This document shows positions 16,390-25,643 of a stretch of 64,000 nt of DNA, piece by piece. A program made the translations under genes and the position numbers. Each line of letters begins with the position of its first letter. Position 1 is the first letter of the stretch. Source of the stretch: Candidatus Calescibacterium sp. (lineage in GTDB: Bacteria; Calescibacteriota; Calescibacteriia; Calescibacteriales; Calescibacteriaceae); assembly GCA_025060505.1 (NCBI GenBank), contig JANXBU010000005.1:1-64000 (forward strand), in the 5' to 3' direction. Below the pieces are notes generated by a model. It was not told the DNA's origin, did not search any database, and saw nothing but the letters and a program-made list of their open reading frames with translations.

Positions 16390-17316
16390 TTACTTTTTCT
16401 TTTCTTTTTCTACATCTTTCATTTTTGATATTCGCATGAGGTATACCCAGTTTACCGTTCTTACTGCGTACTCTTCTATGACTGCAAGAAGGTTATTTGC
16501 CCTTGAAGAAATCATAGCAAAAAGAACGACACCTATTATAGCAGCAATAAGTCCAAAAGCTGTGGAGTGCATAACGATAGCAATTGATTTTGAGAGATAA
16601 AGCTGTCTTTGAGCTGGATCAAGTGCTCCGACTCCAGCGAAAGCTTCTATAAGACCCACAACCGCTCCGAGCAATCCAAGAAGAACAGCTGTATTTGCGA
16701 AGATGTGAACCAGAGGTATTCTTTTTTGTATCTTCGGAACAGCTCTGAGGAACTCTTCTTCCACAGCTGAGTTTATAAGTTCTTTGAGCTCTTTTTCATC
16801 TATATTAGAGGGATTTGTTTCCTTTGCGACTTTAAGTGCTGAGAAAAATATAGAACCTGTTGGATATTTTGAAAGACTTTGGGCAACCTCTATTGCTCTA
16901 TCTATTCCACCCTCTTCAAATGCTTTTCTTATTTCCTCAAATATCTTTGATGGATCCTTTCCATAGATTATGTAAACAGCTATAATCCTTTCAATTGCAA
17001 GAACCAATATCAAGATTAAAAATAGTAAGATAAAGTGCATTGGCCAGTCACCGACCACATATGCTTCAAGTAGTTTTGCAAATATACCTTTTTCCTCTTT
17101 TTCTTCAGCCTGGCCTGCCTGTGCTCCTTCTTGGGGTTCTCCTACAGCTTGTTGAGCTGGTTGCTCACCACCTTGTTGCTGAATCTGCTGTTCAGCAGCA
17201 GGTGGAGTTTGACCTTCCTGAGAAACCGCTACTCCCACCAAAAACATGAAAGATAAAACAACCGCAGAAAATGAAAACCACACACCTGTTCCATTAATTC
17301 TTAAAGATCTTCTCAT
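16390..17316 (-). CDS. MotA/TolQ/ExbB-family proton channel subunit
   Basis: 308 residues. A signal-like first helix is followed by a Gln/Ala/Glu-rich exported linker (about residues 33-75), then three further helices with the TolQ/ExbB core (Ala-Asn-x-Ala-x-Leu-Leu-Gly-Leu-Leu-Gly-Ala-Val-x-Gly-Leu-Ile). Such channels convert proton flow into work through an ExbD/TolR partner, but no partner gene is next to it. The long N-terminal extension matches ExbB variants with an added periplasmic domain. GGGAGG precedes the ATG. Confidence 0.85.
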   Translation of the reverse strand: MRRSLRINGTGVWFSFSAVVLSFMFLVGVAVSQEGQTPPAAEQQIQQQGGEQPAQQAVGEPQEGAQAGQAEEKEEKGIFAKLLEAYVVGDWPMHFILLFLILILVLAIERIIAVYIIYGKDPSKIFEEIRKAFEEGGIDRAIEVAQSLSKYPTGSIFFSALKVAKETNPSNIDEKELKELINSAVEEEFLRAVPKIQKRIPLVHIFANTAVLLGLLGAVVGLIEAFAGVGALDPAQRQLYLSKSIAIVMHSTAFGLIAAIIGVVLFAMISSRANNLLAVIEEYAVRTVNWVYLMRISKMKDVEKEKKK

Positions 17317-17382
17317 AACTTATTCCTCCCTTTTCAAAATTTATAACTACTGTAATTAAATAAAGAAAAATTTTGCAATTTT

Positions 17383-17838
17383 CTACCTTTTTTTATTACT
17401 GTATCCCAAAACTTGTGCTAAATTCTTTATCCAAAGAACATAAAATGAAATCAAAAGAAGAAGAAATGGAGGTAAAATAAAAGCCAATAACCCCATGTAG
17501 TTGTTAGCCAGACTCGCTAAAAAACTATCAAAGGAAAGGTTATAACGGAAATAAAAAATAACAATCTGTGAAATCAAATAAGATAACCAGAGCGAAAAGA
17601 CGATGTACAGCTTCACTTTCAATCCTATTCTCTGATTTATCTTTTCATCAATACCCGGAACTTTGAAAATAATTGAAAGGAAAGGAAAAGCTCTTACAAA
17701 AAGACCAATACCAACAACAAAGAAAACCATACCTGGAATGACTGGAAGAAAAATACCCAAAAATCCAACCAGTATGAAAAATATAGACAAAGTGAAAAGA
17801 AAAAATCGAACTATATTCCTTTTAAAAAAGCCAAACAT
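17383..17838 (-). CDS. DUF454-like small membrane protein
   Basis: From the ATG at 17838 the protein has 151 residues. A TTG 72 bases further upstream is less likely. The first two helices carry Gly-Phe-Leu-Gly-Ile-Phe-Leu-Pro-Val-Ile-Pro-Gly, the DUF454/YbaN pattern, followed by Phe-Val-Arg-Ala-Phe-Pro-Phe. Two more helices make up the C-terminal half. The function is not known. It may be cotranscribed with the ExbB-like gene 66 bases downstream. Confidence 0.65.
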   Translation of the reverse strand: MFGFFKRNIVRFFLFTLSIFFILVGFLGIFLPVIPGMVFFVVGIGLFVRAFPFLSIIFKVPGIDEKINQRIGLKVKLYIVFSLWLSYLISQIVIFYFRYNLSFDSFLASLANNYMGLLAFILPPFLLLLISFYVLWIKNLAQVLGYSNKKR

Positions 17839-18017
17839 ATTTGAGATAAACAAAATCTGATCGTGTGCGTAATAAAAGTTTAACAACAGACCAGATACAA
17901 ACCAAAGCAATCTGAAAAATTAACCATTTTGAAGATACAAGAAATAATATCATCTACCAGAAACAAGAAATCCCGCAAAAACAAATTCTGAAAAACATCT
18001 TCTTATAGTAGGAAAAT

Positions 18018-18043
18018 TATAATTATTCCTTCATAAAAGGAGG
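18018..18043 (+). promoter_or_regulatory. -10 element and strong ribosome site of tuf
   Basis: TATAAT at 18018-18023 is followed by AAAGGAGG at 18036-18043, nine bases before the tuf ATG. No convincing -35 hexamer is present at the expected distance. Here the leader is short but SD-bearing, in contrast with the leaderless-type starts elsewhere. Confidence 0.5.
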
Positions 18044-18051
18044 AAACTATT

Positions 18052-19245
18052 ATGGCAAAAGCAAAGTTTGAGAGAAGAAAACCACACGTAAATATAGGTA
18101 CGATAGGACACGTAGATCACGGAAAAACAACTCTCACATCTGCAATAACAAGAGTCTTATCTAATTTGGGTCAAGCTCAGTTCTTAGCATACGAGCAAAT
18201 AGATAAAGCTCCTGAGGAAAAAGCAAGAGGACTAACAATAAATATTTCTCACGTTGAATATGAAACAGAAAAGAGACACTATGCGCACATAGATTGTCCA
18301 GGACACGCCGACTATGTTAAAAACATGATAACTGGAGCAGCTCAGATGGATGGAGCTATTTTGGTTGTCTCCGCCACAGACGGAGTGATGCCTCAGACAA
18401 GAGAACATGTCCTTCTGGCAAAACAAGTCAATGTCAAAAAACTTGTTGTATTTATAAACAAAGTCGACGCTGTTGATGATCCGGAACTCGTTGACTTGGT
18501 TGAATCTGAGGTAAGAGACCTACTTTCAAAATACGGATACCCAGGAGACAGTGTACCGGTTATAAAGGGAAGTGCCCTAAAAGCTCTTGAAGAAGGTGGA
18601 AAGGGTCAATGGAGCGAAAAAATACTCGAACTTATGAAAGCTGTTGATGAATATATAGAAGAACCAATAAGAGAAGCCGATAAACCTTTCCTTATGCCAA
18701 TAGAGGATGTTTTCCTGATTCAAGGTAGAGGAACTGTTGTTACAGGAAGAGTCGAAAGAGGTACACTCAAACCCGGGGAAGAAATAGAAATTGTAGGAGG
18801 CTCAGACAGACCACTAAAAACTGTAGCAGTATCTATAGAGATGTTCAGGAAAATACTGGATGAAGCTCTACCAGGGGATAATGTAGGAATACTTCTGAGA
18901 GGACTTTCAAAAGAGGAAGTATGGAGAGGTCAGGTTGTAGCAAAACCTGGATCAATAAAAGCTCACAAAAAATTCAAGGCAGAAATATATGTTCTCACAA
19001 AGGAAGAAGGAGGAAGACACACTCCATTCTATTCACACTACAAACCTCAATTCTACATAAGAACCGCTGATGTTACAGGTGAAGTTATTCTTCCAGAAGG
19101 TGTAGAAATGGTTATGCCCGGAGACAACGTTTCTATAACAGCAGAGCTCATAGAATATGTTGCTATTGAAAAAGGATTGAGATTCGCCATAAGAGAAGGT
19201 GGAAAAACCGTAGGAGCCGGAGTTATATCAGAGATCCTCGATTAA
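18052..19245 (+). CDS. tuf: elongation factor Tu
   Basis: 397 residues, the GTPase that delivers aminoacyl-tRNA to the ribosome. G1 Gly-His-Val-Asp-His-Gly-Lys-Thr, G3 Asp-Cys-Pro-Gly-His and G4 Asn-Lys-Val-Asp are intact, with the usual domain 2 and 3 motifs (Gly-Arg-Gly-Thr-Val-Val-Thr-Gly-Arg). It heads the tuf-rpmG-tRNA-Trp-secE-nusG block, a conserved bacterial order. Confidence 0.99.
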   Translation: MAKAKFERRKPHVNIGTIGHVDHGKTTLTSAITRVLSNLGQAQFLAYEQIDKAPEEKARGLTINISHVEYETEKRHYAHIDCPGHADYVKNMITGAAQMDGAILVVSATDGVMPQTREHVLLAKQVNVKKLVVFINKVDAVDDPELVDLVESEVRDLLSKYGYPGDSVPVIKGSALKALEEGGKGQWSEKILELMKAVDEYIEEPIREADKPFLMPIEDVFLIQGRGTVVTGRVERGTLKPGEEIEIVGGSDRPLKTVAVSIEMFRKILDEALPGDNVGILLRGLSKEEVWRGQVVAKPGSIKAHKKFKAEIYVLTKEEGGRHTPFYSHYKPQFYIRTADVTGEVILPEGVEMVMPGDNVSITAELIEYVAIEKGLRFAIREGGKTVGAGVISEILD

Positions 19246-19265
19246 AAACATAGCAAACAAAAGCA

Positions 19266-19421
19266 ATGCCAAGAGATATAATAGGACTCGAATGTACAGA
19301 ATGCGAACGAAGGAACTACCACATAACCAAAAACACCAAAGTGAAGAGGGAAAAAATCAAATTGCGAAAATACTGCAAATGGTGCAGAAAACATACCGAA
19401 CATAGAGAAGTCAAAATATAA
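19266..19421 (+). CDS. rpmG: ribosomal protein L33
   Basis: 51 residues, translated by hand. [13 protein letters not shown] starts a small zinc-ribbon protein with Cys-x2-Cys (residues 10 and 13) and a second Cys-x2-Cys (Cys-Lys-Trp-Cys), the zinc-binding (C+) form of L33. It lies 20 bases after tuf and upstream of tRNA-Trp, the standard place for rpmG. The four-cysteine form implies dependence on zinc. Confidence 0.93.
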   Translation: MPRDIIGLECTECERRNYHITKNTKVKREKIKLRKYCKWCRKHTEHREVKI

Positions 19422-19504
19422 AAAACCATAAACACTATTTTGCTATTTGTATATACAGGCTTATATTTTTTAATTTATTTTTATGTAATTTTGCTTTATA
19501 ACAC

Positions 19505-19581
19505 AGGTCCGTAGCTCAACAAGGTAGAGCACCGGACTCCAAATCCGGAGGTTGTGGGTTCGATTCCCACCGGACCTGCCA
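19505..19581 (+). tRNA. trnW: tRNA-Trp (CCA)
   Basis: A full cloverleaf: acceptor AGGTCCG/CGGACCT, discriminator G, encoded 3' CCA, D-arm GCTC/GAGC, anticodon stem CCGGA/TCCGG with loop CTCCAAA (anticodon CCA), and T-arm GTGGG/CCCAC. It lies between rpmG and secE as in many bacteria. secE begins 7 bases after its end. Confidence 0.97.
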
Positions 19582-19588
19582 AAGAGCT

Positions 19589-19771
19589 ATGCTATCAAGA
19601 ATCAAAGAAACAATAAACAACTCAATTTCTGAAGTAAGAAAGGTTAGCTTCCCAGATTTCCCAAAAACAAGAATAACCACTATTGGTGTTCTGACCATGA
19701 TATTCATTGTTGCAGGAATAGTAGGACTGATCGACTTTATACTTTCAAGATTATTTAAACTAATATTCTGA
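19589..19771 (+). CDS. secE: preprotein translocase subunit SecE
   Basis: 60 residues. A short amphipathic region with the conserved Glu-Val-Arg-Lys-Val-x-Phe-Pro precedes a single membrane helix (about residues 33-52). It stabilises SecY in the Sec channel. The size is the minimal one-helix form. It is placed directly after tRNA-Trp and 14 bases before nusG. Confidence 0.94.
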   Translation: MLSRIKETINNSISEVRKVSFPDFPKTRITTIGVLTMIFIVAGIVGLIDFILSRLFKLIF

Positions 19772-19785
19772 AGGAGGATAACTAC

Positions 19786-20361
19786 ATGGAAAGTATAACT
19801 GAAAAACCCAAACAAGAAGAAAAGAAAGAAGACGAAGAATTCAAATGGTGGATAATAAAAGTTGCAGGGGGAAAAGAAGATGAAGTAAAATCTCATATAG
19901 AAAGAATTGCACAAAGCGACCCGAGAATAAAAGAAGTATTTGTTCCAGAAGAAGAAGAAAAATTTAAAAAGAAAACAAAAGAGGGAGAAAAAGAAATAGT
20001 AAGAAAGAAAAAAATAATCTCAGGCTATGTATATGTCAAAATGAAATTAGATAACGAAATATGGAACAAGATAAGAGAACTTTCCTCAGTTGGATACATA
20101 TTAGGAGAAAAGGGAACTCCAATACCTGTTCCGGAAGAAAATATAGCATCACTTAGAGAGAAAGTCGTTGGCGGAGAGGTATCAAAAATATTCCAAATAT
20201 CTGTTGGAGACAAAGTCAGAATAAAATCCGGCCCACTCAAAGGTCTTTCTGGAATTGTGGAATGGATAAGCGAAGACAGAAACAAAATTAGAGTTCTGAT
20301 CTCTATATTCGGAAGGCAAACACCCCTTGAAATAGAAACCGCACAAGTAGAAAAAGAGTGA
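19786..20361 (+). CDS. nusG: transcription factor NusG
   Basis: 191 residues. GAAGGAGG precedes the ATG. After an acidic and lysine-rich leader comes the NGN domain (Trp-Trp-Ile-Ile-Lys-Val-Ala-Gly-Gly-Lys-Glu), with Gly-Tyr-Val-Tyr-Val-Lys, and the C-terminal KOW domain (Val-Gly-Asp-Lys-Val-Arg-Ile-Lys-Ser-Gly-Pro-Leu). It controls RNA polymerase pausing and couples transcription to translation. Its stop overlaps the GTG start of the Kdo transferase gene; the usual rplK does not follow. Confidence 0.96.
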   Translation: MESITEKPKQEEKKEDEEFKWWIIKVAGGKEDEVKSHIERIAQSDPRIKEVFVPEEEEKFKKKTKEGEKEIVRKKKIISGYVYVKMKLDNEIWNKIRELSSVGYILGEKGTPIPVPEENIASLREKVVGGEVSKIFQISVGDKVRIKSGPLKGLSGIVEWISEDRNKIRVLISIFGRQTPLEIETAQVEKE

Positions 20362-21548
20362 TAATCGGTCTCCTGCATGACATAATTCTTGTTTCTCTCT
20401 CACCCTTTATAATACCATATACCTTAGTTAGATACAAAGATAAAATAAAAAAAGGAACAGCTCCACGGTTTGCACTCACACATATTGTATCCGATATTAT
20501 TGTACACTCTTCATCTATCGGTGAAACCAAAAATGCTCTGCTCTTCTCTGAGCATATAAGAAAAATATTTCCACAAAAAAAAATTATAAACACAGTTTTT
20601 ACACAAACGGCCATGAAGACCTTTCCAGAAACCGTGTCTATGACAATACCTCTTTTCACTGTACAATCCCTACTCATAAATACAAAAAACCTTATATTTT
20701 TTGAAAGCGATATATGGCCATCTTACATTCTATCTGCCAAGAGAAACAAAAGCAAAATTCTTCTGGTAAGTGGGAAAATATCTCAAAAAACCGCAGAATA
20801 CTGGAAAAAAATACCAATACTTACAGAAGCTAAAAAACTCATCGACCATGTTTTTGCGAAAGATGAAGAGAATCTTGCAAGATTCAAGTACGCTGGCTTC
20901 CCATCAGTATCTCTATCTATAGATTTAAAAAATCTTATATTTCTCAGAGATAGAAAAAAAATGAAAATCAAAACCAACAAAAAAATACTTCTCGGATTAT
21001 CTACAAGAGGAGCAGATGAAATAAAGTTTTTACTCCAAAGCTATGTTCCAAATAAAATCGGCCTTATAATAGCCCCAAGACATGACTTCGAAGAAGCAGA
21101 AAAAATTGTATCCGAATATGCAGAATACATAAAGCTAACCGAGATCATGCAAAAATCACAGAATAAAAAAATAGAAACAATAAAAGAGCAAATAGAAAAC
21201 AGTATAAACAACAACAAAATCATCCTGGTAGATACATATGGAATAACGGAAGAAATTCTCAAAATATCTGATCTATGCTTTTTAGGCGGGACAATATCAA
21301 ACATAGGAGGACACAACGTACTTGAGCCTATATCATTCGGAGTACCCGTATTCGCAGGTCCAAACAACTGGAACATACCGAAAGAAATAATAAATGAAGG
21401 AATAGTAAAAGAGGTAAAAAGTCCAGATGAACTGAAAAATTATGTCGTCAAAAGCGAAAATATGGAAGAGAAAATTTATGGATTCATAAAACAAAAATCA
21501 TCAAAAGTAAAAGGTGAACTAGAAAAAATAGCTTCATACATCGTATAA
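20358..21548 (+). CDS. waaA: Kdo transferase (GT30)
   Basis: 396 residues with a GTG start that overlaps the nusG stop by 4 bases. It adds Kdo sugars to lipid A precursor at the inner membrane. Family marks are an N-terminal membrane helix, His-Ser-Ser-Ser-Ile-Gly-Glu (usual His-Ala-Ser-Ser-Val-Gly-Glu), Phe-Glu-Ser-Asp-Ile-Trp-Pro, and the C-terminal Gly-Gly-His-Asn-Val-Leu-Glu-Pro. It is lysine-rich and diverged but complete. It is the clearest sign in the window that the cell makes LPS. Confidence 0.88.
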   Translation: MIIGLLHDIILVSLSPFIIPYTLVRYKDKIKKGTAPRFALTHIVSDIIVHSSSIGETKNALLFSEHIRKIFPQKKIINTVFTQTAMKTFPETVSMTIPLFTVQSLLINTKNLIFFESDIWPSYILSAKRNKSKILLVSGKISQKTAEYWKKIPILTEAKKLIDHVFAKDEENLARFKYAGFPSVSLSIDLKNLIFLRDRKKMKIKTNKKILLGLSTRGADEIKFLLQSYVPNKIGLIIAPRHDFEEAEKIVSEYAEYIKLTEIMQKSQNKKIETIKEQIENSINNNKIILVDTYGITEEILKISDLCFLGGTISNIGGHNVLEPISFGVPVFAGPNNWNIPKEIINEGIVKEVKSPDELKNYVVKSENMEEKIYGFIKQKSSKVKGELEKIASYIV

Positions 21549-21685
21549 ACTCTATAACAAAAATCTATCTTTTGCTGAAATTAATTCAACTCTTTGAAAA
21601 AATCGCAACACTTCCAGAAAAAATATCTGAAAAATAATCTAAGAAAAAATCAACAAGATAGAAATGAGAGTACATCTGTTTCAAC

Positions 21686-22203
21686 GAGTATGAGATAATA
21701 GACCTGAAAAATGTTGAAGCAGAAAAATTTTGGAATCAGAAAATCCAGATGTGTATATGCTTGGAATACTTGGGAAGACTCAATCAAAGGTTATAAGGAA
21801 TATAATATCAAGACTCAGTTTTGAGAAAGGTGAAATAAGCAAACAGAACTTATATAAGAGAAGATTTGAAAAAAGAGGACGAGAAAGAAAAGCAGTGATA
21901 GATATAACAAAAATTCGGCTTTATCGGGATGCAAGAAGGAATACAGAAATGTAGAGAAAAGGTAATAACAGAAGGAATACAAAGAGGGATAAGGAAAGAG
22001 AAAAAGAAGAAGGCACAAGTGAGAGAATAAAGAAATAATTCATGAAGCATTTATATTTGCTACACAGATTAATTGAAAAAATATCTAGATCAAACAAGAA
22101 AGAGATAATGCAAATTAATGCTATTGATAAGCTTGGATTTCTAAAAAGGGAAGTACTGAAGATAAAGAATCTAAAAGAATTTGGGAAAAGATCTGATCTA
22201 TAA
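21686..22203 (+). pseudogene. decayed Rpn-type (PD-(D/E)XK) nuclease/transposase-like gene
   Basis: Fragments of one protein appear in different frames: Glu-Tyr-Glu-Ile-Ile-Asp-Leu-Lys near 21690, then a frame from 21730 with NPDVYMLGILGKTQ and VIDITKIRLYRD, a shift near 21925 into GMQEGIQKCREKVITEGI, a stop at 22027-22029, and a last fragment Leu-Ile-Glu-Lys-Ile to about 22203. This order matches the C-terminal two thirds of Rpn-family proteins, including their Gly-x-x-Glu-Gly repeats. The nuclease domain is missing. The rest of 21549-22457 shows no gene. Confidence 0.65.
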
Positions 22204-22422
22204 AACAAAATGTGTAAACACCTGAGACAAAATTAGAACAACTCAGTAAAATTCATTTAGCAAAAGGAACTAACGAAAAAAACAGAATGTGTATAGATAA
22301 CTGTTATAATCAAATGCATAAAAGTCTTTATTTCCCTTGTTTCAATGGAAATCTCCAAGCCTCAGTAAGATTTCAACAAAATCTGTAATTTAGATTTTTT
22401 ACTTTTGATTTTTTAAGAAGCA

Positions 22423-22445
22423 GACGGGGAAATCTCATCCCCGTC
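22423..22445 (-). terminator. hairpin after the DsrE-like gene
   Basis: GACGGGGA (22423-22430) pairs with TCCCCGTC (22438-22445) around a 7-base loop, 12 bases after the stop codon on the minus strand. The T-tract is weak (TGCTTCTT), so termination may be partial. It could also stabilise the mRNA end. Confidence 0.6.
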
Positions 22446-22457
22446 CGACGATGTATT

Positions 22458-22979
22458 TCACCATGTCATAGTTCTAACATTCAATTCAGAAAGTCTTTGA
22501 GATACTATATCTATATTTGCAGTTTTCAGACGATTATCAAAGAAATCTTCAACAGAAACCCCATAATAATCCATACACATTGGACATACAATTACTGAAA
22601 CCCTATCTGGATGCTCCTGAGTATTGTAAGTGAAAAGTTCAGCAATATCGGTCTGCTGAGTAGGATACCTATTAGAGGATCTTTTTGAAGCAGCGAAAAC
22701 AGCTCTATCGTTGAGAAAGAGAGTCAGGTGAGCTACTTTGTTATTCTTCAGATGCAACTTAGCGAAATGAACAGCCATCTTAACACGATGAGGATCATCG
22801 CTTATAAGATTTATAAACAATGAATATTTTTCCGTTTGCTCGTGAGAGTGTCCCTCATGAGCAGTTGCTTTCTTCTCAGCACATGAATATAGACCGAAAG
22901 ATAAACCAAGAACAAAAAAGAGAACAAAAGAATAAGCCGCCACTTTATACTGTTTTAACATATTTAAAGACTTAACCAT
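22458..22979 (-). CDS. exported DsrE-like lipoprotein
   Basis: 173 residues. A membrane segment ends in Gly-Leu-Tyr-Ser-Cys, a plausible lipobox at about residue 33, followed by a His-rich stretch (His-Glu-Gly-His-Ser-His). The domain matches the DsrE/peroxiredoxin-like family: Leu-Ile-Ser-Asp-Asp-Pro-His-Arg-Val-x-Met-Ala then Phe-Leu-Asn. A Cys-Pro-Met-Cys-Met motif near residue 130 could carry sulphur or bind copper. DsrE proteins are normally cytoplasmic, so the envelope location with His and Cys-Met metal ligands is unusual. TAGGAGG precedes the ATG. Confidence 0.75.
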   Translation of the reverse strand: MVKSLNMLKQYKVAAYSFVLFFVLGLSFGLYSCAEKKATAHEGHSHEQTEKYSLFINLISDDPHRVKMAVHFAKLHLKNNKVAHLTLFLNDRAVFAASKRSSNRYPTQQTDIAELFTYNTQEHPDRVSVIVCPMCMDYYGVSVEDFFDNRLKTANIDIVSQRLSELNVRTMTW

Positions 22980-23069
22980 AGGTTTTACCTCCTATATAAA
23001 TAAATAGCAATATTCTTAAGATCGGGAGATTTTCAGATAACTTTATGAATAAATAAATATCTGAAGAGA

Positions 23070-25643
23070 TTATATTTGTTCAAAGAGACTCTTGATATAG
23101 TCTGCGATTTCACTTCTTCCTCTTTTGGTCCTACCTTTTCCTTCTGCAAAAGTTTGTTTCCCTCCGCCACTCCCACCTAAAAATTGAGAAATCTTTTTCA
23201 CAAGATCCCCGCAGTCAACCTTTGTTGAATTTGTACCACATACAATATCAATATCTCCGGAGTTCTCTGAAATCAACACTATAACAGAATTGCTGAACTT
23301 CTCTTTTAATCTATCTGTGAGAAAACCGAGTTCCTTCCTTGAAAATCCACGAAGATAGTCAAAAATAATCTTTAGTTCTTTGACATCAAAAATATCTGGA
23401 TTAGATGTTCTTGTTATTAGCTCCTTTTTGAGCGATTCGAGTTCGCTTTTGATAGCAATGTTTTCTTCAACAATATTTTTCAGCCTTGTCATCAGTTCAG
23501 ACGGAGAGACCTTTACGATTTTAGATAATTCAGATATAAACTGTTCCTTCTCTCTTACATATTTTAAAAGTTCCCATCCAGCAATAGCCTCTAATCTTCT
23601 TACACCAGCAGAAACTCCCGATTCTCTGACTATCTTGAATATTCCAGCTTCACCTGATTCAGAAAGATGAGTTCCTCCGCAAAGCTCCAAAGATACATCA
23701 CCAATCCTGACAACACGAACTATTTTCCCGTATTTATCTCCAAAAAAAGCCAAAGCTCCCATTCGAATTGCTTCATCAATCTTCATATATTCGTGTGAAA
23801 CCTCGTAGTCTGCCATTATCCATGTGTTCACGAGATTTTCGATCTGCTGTATATCTGAATCAGAAAGTTGAACCGGATGAGAAAAATCAAATCTCAGTCT
23901 TTTAGGTTCTACCAAAGAACCCATCTGTCGGACGTGTGTTCCCAAAATCTTTCTCAAAGCAGAGTGAAGAAGATGAGTTGTGGTGTGATGTTTAGCAGAT
24001 TGCTCTCTGTGATTTTGGTCAACCTCAAGAATAACCTTCATATCTTTTCGTAAATTTCCTTTTTTGACTTTAACCTTATGAACTATAAACTCTCCGACTT
24101 TCTTCGTATCAAAAACATAGCCTTCAAAAGCATCTCCTCTTATGAATCCAACATCTCCAACTTGCCCTCCTCCTTCTGGATAAAACGGAGTTTTATCTGT
24201 TATGACCAAAATTTCTCCATTACCTATATCAGTATGTCTTCCATCTGGGAGATATATACCCAAAACCTTTGCATCGGATATAAGATTGTAGTACCCCAAA
24301 AACTCTGTTCCAGATGTCTCAGAAGAAATAGGAACACTTATATGAATCTGTATCTTCTCCTCCTTTTTCTTCGCCTTCTTTTTTGCAGACTCAATAAGGT
24401 TTTCAAGTTTAGCGTCATCTAAATAAAGAGAATTTTCCGAGAGAATCTCCCTCATTACATCCAAAGGAAGACCGTGTGTATCCCAGAAAGCAAAAACTAT
24501 ATCTGCTGGAAACTCCTGAGATTTGATTTCCTTTTTGAAGTCGGAAACTTCCTTTTCGAAAATGGGAAGGACTCTGGATATTGTATCAAAAAATCTTTCT
24601 TCCTCTATTTGCAAAGTCTTCTGTATTATATCTGAGTGCTGAACCAGATGAGTCCAGAAATCAGACATGGTATTTACAACCTCTTTAGCAACTTCGTTCA
24701 AAAATGGTCTATCAACATAATTCATAGAGTATCTGAGAGCTCTTCTTATTATTCTTCTTATAACATAACCTCTTGATTCATTTGAAGGCATTATACCATC
24801 TGCTATAGCGAATGCAGAACACCTTACAGCATCCATTACAACTCTCAGAGCAAAGGTATCAATCTCCGGAACAAGATTCAAAACAGCGTTCTTTACAGGA
24901 ACAAAAACATCTGTGTCAAAAACACTCGGGACTTTCTGTACAATCATAGAAACTCTTTCAAGTCCCATTCCAGTATCTATGTTTTTAGTTTTAAGTGGCT
25001 CCAGAGTACCGTCTGCTCTCATATTGTATTGCATAAAAACAAGATTCCATATTTCAAGGAACCTATCGCAATCGCAAATAGGTTCTTGACACTCGTGACC
25101 AGAATCAATATCGTCTCTTACAACAATCAGCTCAGAGCAAGGACCACAGGGACCTTGCTCTCCCATAGTCCAGAAATTAGATTCCTTCCCTGCTCTCACA
25201 ACTTTTCGAATATCTGTCTCTCTGAACCATATCTTCTCAGCTTCATCATCTTCTTCATACACAGTAGCAATGATTTTTTCTTTAGGTATTTTGAGGAAAT
25301 TTGTAACGAAATCCCAAGCAAATACTATTGCTTTTTCTTTGAAGTATCCACCGAAGGAGAAGTTTCCAAGCATCTCAAAAAAAGTCATGTGCCTTGATGT
25401 TCTCCCAACATTTTCAAGATCGTTATGTTTTCCGCCAGCCCTTATGCATCTTTGAACTGTTGCAACATTTTTGTGATCCGGAGTAATTTCGCCGAGAAAA
25501 TATTTTTTGAACTGAACCATACCAGCATTCGTGAAAAGCAAGGTTGGATCATCCTGAGGTACAAGTGATGAAGATGGTAAAATCTTGTGATCTCTTTTTT
25601 CAAAGAAATCTAAAAAAGCTTGTCTTATTTCAAATACCTTCAT
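23070..25643 (-). CDS. alaS: alanyl-tRNA synthetase
   Basis: 857 residues from the ATG at 25643, where the conserved start of the family begins; the frame is open 36 bases further upstream. The catalytic core (Phe-Thr-Asn-Ala-Gly-Met-x-x-Phe), the editing-domain zinc motif His-His-x3-His (Lys-His-His-Thr-Thr-Thr-His) with Cys-Gly-Gly-Thr-His, and the C-terminal Gly-Gly-Ser-Gly-Gly-Gly-Lys-x3-Ala (C-Ala) are all present. Full length and intact. Confidence 0.97.
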   Translation of the reverse strand: MKVFEIRQAFLDFFEKRDHKILPSSSLVPQDDPTLLFTNAGMVQFKKYFLGEITPDHKNVATVQRCIRAGGKHNDLENVGRTSRHMTFFEMLGNFSFGGYFKEKAIVFAWDFVTNFLKIPKEKIIATVYEEDDEAEKIWFRETDIRKVVRAGKESNFWTMGEQGPCGPCSELIVVRDDIDSGHECQEPICDCDRFLEIWNLVFMQYNMRADGTLEPLKTKNIDTGMGLERVSMIVQKVPSVFDTDVFVPVKNAVLNLVPEIDTFALRVVMDAVRCSAFAIADGIMPSNESRGYVIRRIIRRALRYSMNYVDRPFLNEVAKEVVNTMSDFWTHLVQHSDIIQKTLQIEEERFFDTISRVLPIFEKEVSDFKKEIKSQEFPADIVFAFWDTHGLPLDVMREILSENSLYLDDAKLENLIESAKKKAKKKEEKIQIHISVPISSETSGTEFLGYYNLISDAKVLGIYLPDGRHTDIGNGEILVITDKTPFYPEGGGQVGDVGFIRGDAFEGYVFDTKKVGEFIVHKVKVKKGNLRKDMKVILEVDQNHREQSAKHHTTTHLLHSALRKILGTHVRQMGSLVEPKRLRFDFSHPVQLSDSDIQQIENLVNTWIMADYEVSHEYMKIDEAIRMGALAFFGDKYGKIVRVVRIGDVSLELCGGTHLSESGEAGIFKIVRESGVSAGVRRLEAIAGWELLKYVREKEQFISELSKIVKVSPSELMTRLKNIVEENIAIKSELESLKKELITRTSNPDIFDVKELKIIFDYLRGFSRKELGFLTDRLKEKFSNSVIVLISENSGDIDIVCGTNSTKVDCGDLVKKISQFLGGSGGGKQTFAEGKGRTKRGRSEIADYIKSLFEQI

